This document shows, one piece after another, positions 1 through 8,449 of a stretch of DNA of 64,000 nt. This DNA is from Scatosoma sp900555925 (GTDB taxonomy: Bacteria > Bacillota > Clostridia > Christensenellales > Borkfalkiaceae). The stretch is from contig CAUGYD010000001.1 in NCBI GenBank assembly GCA_959603585.1, forward strand, positions 62,001 to 126,000. The letters are read 5' to 3'. Below the pieces are notes generated by a model, which did no database searches, was not told where the DNA came from, and saw only the letters and a program-made list of their open reading frames with translations. The first letter of the stretch is position 1; each line of letters begins with the position of its first letter. Both the position numbers and the translations under genes were made by a program.

Positions 1-1225
1 GGACGGGCGCGGTTCCGAGCTGTGCGGCGAGCGAAACGGAGACAAAAGAAGCGACGGATTTCTTGACCCGCTCCCCGAGATACGGCCCCTCTTTGACCTT
101 AAAAATCTTTAACGACAGCCGTTTCAGGGGCCTCGACAGGACGCCGATGGAAAGGCAGGCCGCGAAAGAAAGTTGAAATCCGACCTCGAAGAGAAAGGAG
201 GGACGGACAAGCAGCAAAAGGAGCGCCGCGAGCCCCGCGCTTTCGAGCAGATCGGACTTGACGCCGATGAGCATATGCGCATACAGTACGATACACATGA
301 CGCAGGCGCGGACGACGGAGGGCGAAAATCCGCATACTCCGCCGTAAAAAAACAAAAGCGCGGCGACGAGGAAAAATTTTATTCCGCGGGGACAGGCGGA
401 GAGTTTTGTCTTTCGGAAAAGGAACAGGCAGAAAGCGTATAACGCCCCTATATGCAGGCCCGAAACGGCGAAGATATGCGCGATGCCTCCCCGCCTGACG
501 TTTTCGAGAAGCCCGCTTTCGATCCCCGAGGTGTCCCCCGTCAAAAGCGCGCAGGTGACGGCCGCGGATTCTTCGTCCATACCCGCGTATAAAGTTTCCA
601 CCAGTCTCGAACGCACGGCGAGAAAAGGATTTTTACTTTTTCCCGTAACGGTCAGGGAAGAGACGTCGATCTGGAAACGCACCCGTCCCGACACTTCCTC
701 CGCACGAAAACCGTAATCGTCGAAGGCCTCCGTATTCGTCTCCACCTTTCCGAATACAGTCACTTTGTCGGCGACGGCCACGGACGCAGACAGAGAAGCA
801 GGCAGGGTTGCGTTTATCTTCCCCTGTTCCTTCGTCCCGCCGATAGTGACGCTTTCGAGAAGAAGGACGGAAATTTTATCGTACTCCTTCTTTTCCGCAA
901 CGGTACCCGTGACCGCGTATTCTCCCGAATATCGACTCCCTTCGGTAAAAGCCGAAATTTCCGCCGAAAATCCGAGCGTTCCCAGCGCGAAACACAAAGC
1001 GAGCGCGGAGCAGACCGCCGCGGCCTTCCGCTTTGCGGCGGAAAAGAGCAGGGCGAGGACAAAGACGGGAATCCCCGCCGCCAGCCACCAAAAGGAAAGC
1101 CCGAAATACCTCCGCCCGTAAGCGAAGGCGATTCCGAGTGCAAAAAACGCCGCCGAAAACAGGACGGGACGGAAATTGAACAATTTTCCGCCCGCCGAGT
1201 TTTCGACGGCGTCCGACCTCTTCAT
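1..1225 (-). CDS. comEC: ComEC/Rec2 competence channel protein, 5' part only
   Basis: Membrane channel that imports single-stranded DNA during natural transformation. The gene runs off the left edge, so only about 408 N-terminal residues are present of a family usually over 700. Hydrophobic segments lie near residues 17-75, followed by an OB-like stretch. The competence-domain hallmark HIFAVSGLHIGAL is near residue 244, then GFQLSFAAC and, at the edge, AAQLGTAPV, all typical of ComEC. The ATG at 1225 lies 12 nt after the helicase stop and lacks a clear ribosome site, so the exact start is uncertain. No comEA is next to it; competence itself is not shown by this gene alone. Confidence 0.5.
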   Translation of the reverse strand, partial: MKRSDAVENSAGGKLFNFRPVLFSAAFFALGIAFAYGRRYFGLSFWWLAAGIPVFVLALLFSAAKRKAAAVCSALALCFALGTLGFSAEISAFTEGSRYSGEYAVTGTVAEKKEYDKISVLLLESVTIGGTKEQGKINATLPASLSASVAVADKVTVFGKVETNTEAFDDYGFRAEEVSGRVRFQIDVSSLTVTGKSKNPFLAVRSRLVETLYAGMDEESAAVTCALLTGDTSGIESGLLENVRRGGIAHIFAVSGLHIGALYAFCLFLFRKTKLSACPRGIKFFLVAALLFFYGGVCGFSPSVVRACVMCIVLYAHMLIGVKSDLLESAGLAALLLLLVRPSFLFEVGFQLSFAACLSIGVLSRPLKRLSLKIFKVKEGPYLGERVKKSVASFVSVSLAAQLGTAPV

Positions 1226-1237
1226 GATCGGCGGCGT

Positions 1238-4200
1238 TCAAGCGAGAGAGATCCTGTCCGAAACGGAACGCACGAACAGGCCCTTCTCTTCGCCGAGCGT
1301 CACGCAGTCGTTGACATATACGGCGAATTTATCCGTGGTCTTGGAAACGCGGAGCAGATTGCAGACGATGACCATGATTTCGTCCATATACAGCGCAACC
1401 TTATCTTCCAGCGCGGCGCGGATGAGCGCAATGATTTCGTAAGGCGTGAAATCCGTCTCGCTCTTTCGCAAGGTCTCGCCCGTCTCCACGCGGTAACGGT
1501 CGAAACCGATATTTTTATCCGTCTTGCGGTAATACGCCGTTCCTAAGATCTTTTCGTAACGGAATCCGCACAGCGCGACGAGCGCCTGCATGCGGGAATC
1601 CACCTTTGCGCCGTATTTGACGACGCCGAGGCTCGTAAGGCAGCGCCGCACGAGAAAATCGTAGGAAATGGGCTCTTCCGCCGTCACGATCGCTTTGAGG
1701 CGGGAAATGATTTCCGAATCGTTATCCCCCGACGTAATGAAGGTGGCGTTCTCGAAACGCTGTTCGAGCGCGGCCGCCTTATACGGCTTCTTGCTGCGAT
1801 TGAGTCCCGTTCCGCCGCGTTTATCCGCCCCCGTCAATTTATCGAGCAGATCCTTGATTTTCTTGATCTCGCGTTTGGGGTTATTGTAATAGTTGATGGA
1901 ATAGACGCGCACGACGTTCCAGTTATTGCGCTTCAAGGTCTGAATCTGCAAAACGTTCCTGTCTTTGACGGAAAAGGTGTTCGGCCCGTCGCACATGACG
2001 GCGAGAATAAATTTATGCTTATTTCTGGGATCGGTAACCGCGACGTCGATTTTGAAGTCCGACACGCCCACGTCATAGCGGCAGTCGTAGCCGTAAGAGG
2101 AAAGCTCCTCCGCGATATACTTTCCGATTCCCGGTTTTTTGGCGACGAGATTTCCCGAGGGAATCGCCAGCGTCGTTCGACCCTTTTCCGCAAATTCGAG
2201 GAAGGCTTTGAGCCCCGCGACGCCCTTGGAGCCCGTTTTGGACAAATCTATCATCGCGCCCGTCATGGACGAGAAAATCACCATCTCCTCCCTCGCGCGC
2301 GACACCGCGACGTTGAGCCGCCGCCAGCCGCCCGCCTGATTCAAGGGCCCGAAATTGAGGGAAATCCGCCCCGCTCTGTCGGGGCCGTAACAGACGGAAA
2401 AGAGAATGACGTCCCGCTCGTCGCCCTGTACGTTTTCGAGATTTTTGACGAAAATGGGCTCCTCGCGGTCGTAGGCGACGTTCTCTAACCGCTTTTCCGC
2501 AATCGCCGCGGTCAGCTTGCGCTCGATGTAATCTTTCTGCACGTTGCTGAACGTGACGATGCCGATGCTCGACTTTTTCGCCGCGGGATCCTGCAAACGG
2601 CGGACCACCTCCGCAACCAAGGCGTCCCCTTCCGGCTTATTGCGCTTGGTGAAGCCGCGGTCGTATACGCCGTCCTCCACGCGGATAAATTTCACCTTGC
2701 TGTCGGGCGCGTCGGGCGACGGGAAAGTGCACAGCTTGTTGCCGTAGTACATGATATTGGAAAAAGCGATCAGGCTTTCGTGCTTGCTCCGATAATGCCA
2801 TGTGAGATGCCGCTGCGGGATACCGAGCGCGAGACAGTCGTCCAAAACGCTCTCCATGTCCTCGTTTTCGAGATTTTCCTCGTCCACGTAATTGGTATTG
2901 AAGAAAGCGGTCGGCGGCAGCTGCTTGGGGTCTCCGACGACGACGGCGCATTTTGCGCGAGCCAGGGAGCCGATCGCCTCCGAGGTGGGCATCTGAGACG
3001 CCTCGTCGAAAATAACCATGTCGAACATGCCGTTTTCCGGCTGCAAATACTGCGATACCGTGATCGGGCTCATCAAAAGACAGGGCGCGACTACCTTGGA
3101 AAGCTCGGGAATCTCCTCGAACAGCTTTCTCAGTCCCGTGCCTCGGAGATTGCTCTTATACAGCCTTTGGAAATTGACGAGTTCGAGACTCAAACTCCCC
3201 TCCGTCGAAGGCGTCGGGAGACGGGAAATGAGCTTGGCGCGGATACTCTCGCGGGAGAGCTTTGCAAATTCGTCCAAAGCGAGTCGGAGCGATTCCGTCT
3301 CCTCCTCCTGCAAAGCCGCGGAGAAACGGGATAAAACGGGGTCGAGGGGGATATTCGTCTGCAAGAAATTTTTATAGATGTTTTTCTCGAAGCTGTCCAC
3401 GATATTTTCGCCCGTCACCGAACCGTTTTCCAAAGCGTCGGTCATGAAGGTGAGCCCCGCCTCGTCGAGCTTCTGCGCCGTCGCGCGGTACATGCACCAG
3501 TTGGCGAGCATATCGATGTTGTCGATGAGCGCGCCCGCCTTCGCGGTATAAAATTCGAGGACGTCCTCTTCGGGAATCTGCCTCCTGTCGGCATTGGTGA
3601 TGGAAAGGAAACTTTCCTCCGCCGCGCGGAAGCTGTCCACCGAACGGAGCAGGCCTTTCAGGATGGGCTTCGTGTAGTCGTTCGCCGCGCGGACGCACAT
3701 GCTGTTGAAGCTGTCGGGATTATAGTCCATGAACAGCGTGGCGCATAAGTCGTGCAGGGTATAGAGATCGGAGAGGAAATTTTTCCGTCCGTCGAAGAAA
3801 TCCACCCTGCCGAACGCGGAGGTAAAATTCTGCGAAAGTTTGGTATTGGAACGGATTCGGTCCATCGCCTCGTAGATTTCCGAAATGTTTTCGAGGTGCT
3901 TGACGGCGTCCTCCTCCCGAAGCGGTGCGAGAGAGACCTTCGACAGCTTCTTCACAACCGAAGAAGCCGTTTTATCCCGCGAATAATCGACGCCGCCCTT
4001 ATCCAGCCACGCGCTCAACTCCTTGTAATCCTTCCCGATATCCACCAGCTTCTTAAAGTGTTTGAAATAGTATTCGAGACAGGCGTCCAGACGTTTATTG
4101 GCGTTGAAGAAGGCGTAAAATTCGTCTTCGTTTTCCTTGAAATATTTATTGAACGTCCCGCCGTCCAGCAGCTTTGCCACTTCCGCCAGCGTGTCGAGCT

Positions 4201-6895
4201 TCTTTCTCGTCAGCGTGCTGATGCGTTGGCGGTAAAGTTCCAAAAAGAGCGCGACATAATTTTTCAGGTGCTTGATTTCCGCAATCACGACTTCGGAAGA
4301 GCAATAAATGGCGTCCCGCTTGTCCCGACTGTATTCCGTCAGATTGACGTTCGCGAACGGGGAATTATATACCCCGCCGCATTCCTTCGCCGCGGCCGCC
4401 GCCTGCACCATCATATTTTCATAGGTCTCTATCTTTTCCTTGGTCAGACTGTCATAAAAGGTGCTCTCGATATTCATGATATCGGGCGCGTTTTTGTTGC
4501 GCAGACAAATGAGCAGCGCTTCATAGACCGAAACGCCGAGACGGCGCTTTTTATGCAGCGCGGACAGGGGCTCGGACAAATCCGTTTTCAGTTGCGTTAT
4601 GGAAGCGGCTTTTTCCGAAAGGCTCACGCTCTCCTGCGTTCCCGCGAGCGCGAGCGTCGTATTCAGTTTTTGCAGCACTTCCGCTTTATTCGTCTTATTG
4701 GAATGGAGTTCGAGACAGAAATCCCCCAGTCCGAGCGCGTCCAAACGCTTTTTGACGACGGACAGCGCCGCCTGTTTTTCCGCGACGAACAGCACCCGCT
4801 TTCCGTCGTTCAGGGCGTTGGCGATCATGTTGGTGATGGTCTGGCTCTTACCCGTTCCCGGAGGGCCGTGCAGGACGAAAGTCTTTCCCGTCTGCGAAAG
4901 CGCCACCGCCTCCCATTGCGAGGAGTCCGCCCAAAGGGGCATGAGCGTCTGCGTGACGGGACATTCGTCCTCTTTGAGCTCCACGTCCTTGGTGTCTTTG
5001 ATTTCGCAGCGGTTATTGAGCAGGGAGGAAATCAGCTCGTTTTTGGAAAATTCGTCCATATTGCGGCGCAAATCCTGCCACATCTGATAACGGGCGAAGG
5101 AGAACGCGGCGACGTATACGTCGTCGAACACCTCCCAATCCTTCATATTGACGATTTCCATGCGCACCATGGCGAGGATTTCGGAAATTTTCAGGCCCTG
5201 CAAAGCGCCGTCCAAACCTCGGATATCGATATTGAATTCCTGTTTGAGAAATTCGAGCAAGGTCGAGTTTATGGAAAAATCCTCGTCGGTGGGAGCAATC
5301 GCAAACCCCACGCCCCCTTTGCCCTTTTTCAGTACGACGGGTTGCAGGACGAGAGGCGCATAGTTTTCTTTCCCGTCCTCGCGGGAATACCACCTGAGAA
5401 AGCCCAGCGCCAGATAGAGGATTTTCGTACCCGATTCCTCGTCCGCCTCCTTGCTGCGCTTTATGAGCCGATTCACCGTCTCCTGCAAGACCACCTCTTC
5501 CGAAAACGTCCGCATGATCCCGCCAGAAATTTCGAGAGCGATCAGCTCGCGCATATTCTTGGTTTCCGAGGCCGCGCCGAAAAACACTTTTCTCTTTGCG
5601 ATCTCGGACGCGGGCTGCGTCGCCCGCGCCAGCGTCATTTCTCCCTTTTCGGTCAACGCTTTCAGCGTGGAATCGGGGTCCGCCGACAGAACGTGCAAAA
5701 CCAGCTTTTCGGGGGAGAAATTGAGCAGCGTATTTTTTAACGATAAATCGAGAAGCCTGCGCTCCCATTGTTTATCCTTCGTCTGCTTGCCGTCGAGACT
5801 GAGCTTCTTGACGGAAGTGAGCATTTTCGGCGCGGCGTCCGGGGACATGTCCTCTTCGGAAAGGATTTCATAACCTTTCAGGTTGCGCGCGCGTAAGGGA
5901 AGCGGCAGAAGATGCGCAATGCGGCAGCGGCGGATATCCACGTATTTGTCGTAATAGCTCCCCGCGTTGAGCTTTTGCACGAAATGCGCTTCCGAAGTGG
6001 AATAGGCGACGTTCTTGTCCGAAAAGAGGTCGTTCACGTCGAAACAGCTTAAATTGTTGATGCCGTCCGCGATATATTTTCCGAGGCGCTGCAAATCGTC
6101 GGAGACGGTATCCATAAAGCAATTATCGTACAGCCATACGCCGCAGGTAATCTCTTTTTCGCCCAGAATCAAAACGGGGTGCAGTCCCAGATTTTCGAGA
6201 CACGCGCCGACAAACAGTGCCATTTCGAGGGGAGTGGCGCGGCGCTCGGAAAGGAGCTTGACGCCTCCGCCCGCTTCGACGGGCGAAGAAATATCGCTCT
6301 CCTCGCGCTGGAAGGCGTAGTGGCGGATACAGGCATAGAGCGCCGCCGCGGTCTGGCGAACGGTATTTTTATCGCTGCCCTCATAGCCTCCGCCCTCGAC
6401 GGTCACGCCCCACTTTTTCAGCTGAGCCCCGATTTCCGTCTGCAATCTCGCGCAATCCGCGAGTTTGGGGCGCACGAAAGAAGCGAGCAGCTCGGCATTT
6501 CCCGAAGCGCCCTGCCAATAGTCGAAGGGAAGCGCCGTCACCGTCAACGTTTCGGAGGCAATCGTCTGCTTGTCCTTTTTGAGTTCGATATAAATCCGCT
6601 CGTCTCTTACCCCTTCGAGCCCTACGAAATAGAGCGGAGAAAGGATATTTCCGACGTCCACTTCGACGGAGCTCTCGAACGGAACCTCCGCGATCGGCTT
6701 GACGCAGGACGTCAAGAGTCCGTTTTCGTTGGATACGGCGAGCGTCAGATCCGTCACCGCGTCCGACCCCGCGTTTTTGATCTGCAACGAGGTGAACAGC
6801 GGAGTTTGTGTAAAGTAGTCGGCATAGGAAACGACCTTGAGCGCCTCCGCCGTCAGGGAAATAAATTCTTCTGTTTTCTTGTTTTTCTGTGCCAT
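1238..6895 (-). CDS. Large SF1 helicase with DUF4011-type N-terminus and nuclease-like C-terminal domain
   Basis: A 1,885-residue protein. The N-terminal third resembles DUF4011-type proteins. The SF1 helicase core has Walker A GPPGTGKSQTITN near residue 676, Walker B MVIFDEASQMP near 1294, GDPKQLPPTAF near 1318 and the motif VI region NVAVSRAREE near 1525. Residues about 1588-1675 resemble the MTES_1575/DUF559 restriction-endonuclease-like fold (FKIDVAV, then LAVMCDG), followed by a DUF3320-like tail. Related proteins often occur in defence islands, but no partner gene is seen here. In the nuclease-like part, the usual IExDG glutamate is replaced by methionine, so activity is doubtful. The start at 6895 is chosen because a sigma-A promoter lies at 6933-6961; a longer in-frame reading to 7024 would cross that promoter. 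Confidence 0.5.
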   Translation of the reverse strand: MAQKNKKTEEFISLTAEALKVVSYADYFTQTPLFTSLQIKNAGSDAVTDLTLAVSNENGLLTSCVKPIAEVPFESSVEVDVGNILSPLYFVGLEGVRDERIYIELKKDKQTIASETLTVTALPFDYWQGASGNAELLASFVRPKLADCARLQTEIGAQLKKWGVTVEGGGYEGSDKNTVRQTAAALYACIRHYAFQREESDISSPVEAGGGVKLLSERRATPLEMALFVGACLENLGLHPVLILGEKEITCGVWLYDNCFMDTVSDDLQRLGKYIADGINNLSCFDVNDLFSDKNVAYSTSEAHFVQKLNAGSYYDKYVDIRRCRIAHLLPLPLRARNLKGYEILSEEDMSPDAAPKMLTSVKKLSLDGKQTKDKQWERRLLDLSLKNTLLNFSPEKLVLHVLSADPDSTLKALTEKGEMTLARATQPASEIAKRKVFFGAASETKNMRELIALEISGGIMRTFSEEVVLQETVNRLIKRSKEADEESGTKILYLALGFLRWYSREDGKENYAPLVLQPVVLKKGKGGVGFAIAPTDEDFSINSTLLEFLKQEFNIDIRGLDGALQGLKISEILAMVRMEIVNMKDWEVFDDVYVAAFSFARYQMWQDLRRNMDEFSKNELISSLLNNRCEIKDTKDVELKEDECPVTQTLMPLWADSSQWEAVALSQTGKTFVLHGPPGTGKSQTITNMIANALNDGKRVLFVAEKQAALSVVKKRLDALGLGDFCLELHSNKTNKAEVLQKLNTTLALAGTQESVSLSEKAASITQLKTDLSEPLSALHKKRRLGVSVYEALLICLRNKNAPDIMNIESTFYDSLTKEKIETYENMMVQAAAAAKECGGVYNSPFANVNLTEYSRDKRDAIYCSSEVVIAEIKHLKNYVALFLELYRQRISTLTRKKLDTLAEVAKLLDGGTFNKYFKENEDEFYAFFNANKRLDACLEYYFKHFKKLVDIGKDYKELSAWLDKGGVDYSRDKTASSVVKKLSKVSLAPLREEDAVKHLENISEIYEAMDRIRSNTKLSQNFTSAFGRVDFFDGRKNFLSDLYTLHDLCATLFMDYNPDSFNSMCVRAANDYTKPILKGLLRSVDSFRAAEESFLSITNADRRQIPEEDVLEFYTAKAGALIDNIDMLANWCMYRATAQKLDEAGLTFMTDALENGSVTGENIVDSFEKNIYKNFLQTNIPLDPVLSRFSAALQEEETESLRLALDEFAKLSRESIRAKLISRLPTPSTEGSLSLELVNFQRLYKSNLRGTGLRKLFEEIPELSKVVAPCLLMSPITVSQYLQPENGMFDMVIFDEASQMPTSEAIGSLARAKCAVVVGDPKQLPPTAFFNTNYVDEENLENEDMESVLDDCLALGIPQRHLTWHYRSKHESLIAFSNIMYYGNKLCTFPSPDAPDSKVKFIRVEDGVYDRGFTKRNKPEGDALVAEVVRRLQDPAAKKSSIGIVTFSNVQKDYIERKLTAAIAEKRLENVAYDREEPIFVKNLENVQGDERDVILFSVCYGPDRAGRISLNFGPLNQAGGWRRLNVAVSRAREEMVIFSSMTGAMIDLSKTGSKGVAGLKAFLEFAEKGRTTLAIPSGNLVAKKPGIGKYIAEELSSYGYDCRYDVGVSDFKIDVAVTDPRNKHKFILAVMCDGPNTFSVKDRNVLQIQTLKRNNWNVVRVYSINYYNNPKREIKKIKDLLDKLTGADKRGGTGLNRSKKPYKAAALEQRFENATFITSGDNDSEIISRLKAIVTAEEPISYDFLVRRCLTSLGVVKYGAKVDSRMQALVALCGFRYEKILGTAYYRKTDKNIGFDRYRVETGETLRKSETDFTPYEIIALIRAALEDKVALYMDEIMVIVCNLLRVSKTTDKFAVYVNDCVTLGEEKGLFVRSVSDRISLA

Positions 6896-6932
6896 ATCGT
6901 CTATTCCGCAACCTGCATAAATTTTCTCTTCT

Positions 6933-6961
6933 ATTATACTCTTAATCGGGGAAAAAATCAA
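6933..6961 (-). promoter_or_regulatory. Sigma-A promoter of the helicase gene
   Basis: The -35 box TTGATT (6961-6956) and -10 box TATAAT (6938-6933) are separated by exactly 17 bp. Transcription would begin near 6926, about 30 nt before the chosen ATG. It lies just after the terminator of the nrnA operon, so the helicase (and probably comEC) forms its own transcription unit. Confidence 0.5.
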
Positions 6962-7022
6962 CCCTTTCCGAAAAATTCCCCTCGCTTTTGATGAGAATAA
7001 ATTCTTTTCGGCGGCAGTCGGC

Positions 7023-7062
7023 AAAATAAAAGCTCTCCCTTTCCGTATTCAGAGGGAGAGCT
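7023..7062 (-). terminator. Rho-independent terminator of the rimP-nrnA operon
   Basis: A perfect 10-bp stem with arms AGCTCTCCCT (7031-7040) and AGGGAGAGCT (7053-7062) and a 12-nt loop, followed on the transcribed strand by TTTTATTTT. It begins about 20 nt after the nrnA stop. Confidence 0.5.
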
Positions 7063-7082
7063 TGTCTTTATTCCGAAAATAT

Positions 7083-8054
7083 TTATAAATATTGGGAGAC
7101 CGTATAGGACAATCTGTCCAGAACGTCTTCGATTTCTCCGAAGAGCATACAGCCCGCGGCGCGGACATGTCCGCCCCCGCCGTATGTTCCCGCGACCTTG
7201 TTGACGTCGGCATAATTTTTGGAGCGGAGAGAGATTTTATACTGTCCCTTTTTCACTTCCATGACGGAAGCGCAGACCTCCACCGTATCCACGGAAAGGG
7301 GGAAATCGACAAATCCTTCCGTCATGCCGTTATCCGCGCCGAATTTTTTCATGGCTTCGCGGGAAATGACGATCGCCGCGAACTTTCCCTCGAAAAAGTA
7401 GCGTATACGGCTCATGGTATCGGCAAAGAGCGCCGCGCGCACGGCAGATTGTTTCTTGAACAGATTATAATTGAGCCAACGAATATCCGCCCCCGCTTTC
7501 ACGAGCTTCGCCGCCGTCAGAAAAGTTTCCTCCGTCACGTCGTCGTGAGAAAAATTCCCCGAATCCGTCAAAAGCCCCAAAAGGAGATACTGTGCGAGCT
7601 CTTTGTCGAGCGGCACGCCGAGCTTTTCGACGAGCACGGCGATATTCATGCAGTTTGCGGAACATTCGCGCACATAGTTATATTTTGCGAAACGGGTATT
7701 GGAAACGTGGTGGTCGATATTGACGGTATCTTTTTTTCGGGAAACGGCGCGGAAATCGTCCACAAGGGCGCCGAGCCGCTGTTCGTCCGCCGAATCCACC
7801 GCGATATATAAATCGGCTTCCTTAAAGAAGCCTTTTCCGATTTTTTCCGTCCCCGTGAGAAAGGAGAGGTTGGAGGGAATATCCGATTCGTCGGAGACGG
7901 AATTTTCAATTCCCAGCACATCCAGAGCACGGGAAAGCGCCAGCGCGCTTCCGATCGCGTCGCCGTCGGGACGCATGTGCGTCAGAATGACCGCGCTTTT
8001 TGCCCGTTTGATTCTCTCCGCTATCTCTTCGAGTGTATTATTTATCGCGCTCAC
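7083..8054 (-). CDS. nrnA: DHH-family oligoribonuclease/pAp phosphatase NrnA
   Basis: Cytosolic Mn-dependent phosphoesterase that degrades short oligoribonucleotides and dephosphorylates 3'-phosphoadenosine 5'-phosphate. The 323-residue length fits. Metal-site motifs are HMRPDGDAIGS near residue 25 and NIDHHVSNTRF near 107, and the DHHA1 domain ends with GGGGHVRAAGC. The start is GTG at 8054 with a GAGAGGA site. It is the last gene of the nusA-infB operon, 14 nt after rbfA, as in many Bacillota, and is followed at once by a terminator. In many relatives truB and ribF come next; here they lie 48 kb away. Confidence 0.5.
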   Translation of the reverse strand: MSAINNTLEEIAERIKRAKSAVILTHMRPDGDAIGSALALSRALDVLGIENSVSDESDIPSNLSFLTGTEKIGKGFFKEADLYIAVDSADEQRLGALVDDFRAVSRKKDTVNIDHHVSNTRFAKYNYVRECSANCMNIAVLVEKLGVPLDKELAQYLLLGLLTDSGNFSHDDVTEETFLTAAKLVKAGADIRWLNYNLFKKQSAVRAALFADTMSRIRYFFEGKFAAIVISREAMKKFGADNGMTEGFVDFPLSVDTVEVCASVMEVKKGQYKISLRSKNYADVNKVAGTYGGGGHVRAAGCMLFGEIEDVLDRLSYTVSQYL

Positions 8055-8068
8055 AAAATTCCTCTCTT

Positions 8069-8449
8069 TCAGTCGTCTCCGTCTTTCTTCTCTTCACTGT
8101 CGTGAATTTTTTTGAAAAGCTCGTCCATCTTCGCGCCGTAAGCCATGCTCCCGTCCCAAAGAAAGGTGAGCGCGGGCACCGTGCGCATGCGCATGACCTG
8201 AGACAGCTCATGGCGGATAAAGCCCGCGTTTTCGGAGATAATATCGAAGGATCTGAGTTTTTCCGCCTCGTCCTTCGCGAAAATGCTGATATAAATTTTC
8301 GCCGTTTTGAGATCGGGCGCGACGTCCGCCTCCGTCACGGAGATAATGCCCGACAGAGCGGGCTCCTTATCTTTGAGACGGGTGCGGATAATCTCGCTGA
8401 TCTCCTTCTGATATTCGCCGTTCAGGCGAGAGCTTCTCGAAACTTTCAT
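8069..8449 (-). CDS. rbfA: Ribosome-binding factor A
   Basis: Binds the free 30S subunit and assists 16S rRNA 5'-end maturation. It has 126 residues beginning MKVSRSSRLNGEYQKEI, with the KH-like fold sequence ISVTEADVAPDLKTAKIYIS and the typical ending region VPALTFLWDGS. Its ATG at 8449 overlaps the infB stop as ATGA, which indicates translational coupling. A longer in-frame start ten codons upstream would lie inside infB and is not used. The short acidic/basic tail after about residue 115 varies in the family. Confidence 0.5.
   Translation of the reverse strand: MKVSRSSRLNGEYQKEISEIIRTRLKDKEPALSGIISVTEADVAPDLKTAKIYISIFAKDEAEKLRSFDIISENAGFIRHELSQVMRMRTVPALTFLWDGSMAYGAKMDELFKKIHDSEEKKDGDD

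Noticed and set aside
3752..5740. Long plus-strand open frame of 662 codons
   Set aside because: It lies wholly opposite the helicase core, has no family motif or ribosome site, and comes from the codon bias of the real gene.
6896..7024. N-terminal extension of the helicase by 43 codons
   Set aside because: It would cross a TTGATT-17-TATAAT promoter and has no ribosome site; the ATG at 6895 fits the transcript.
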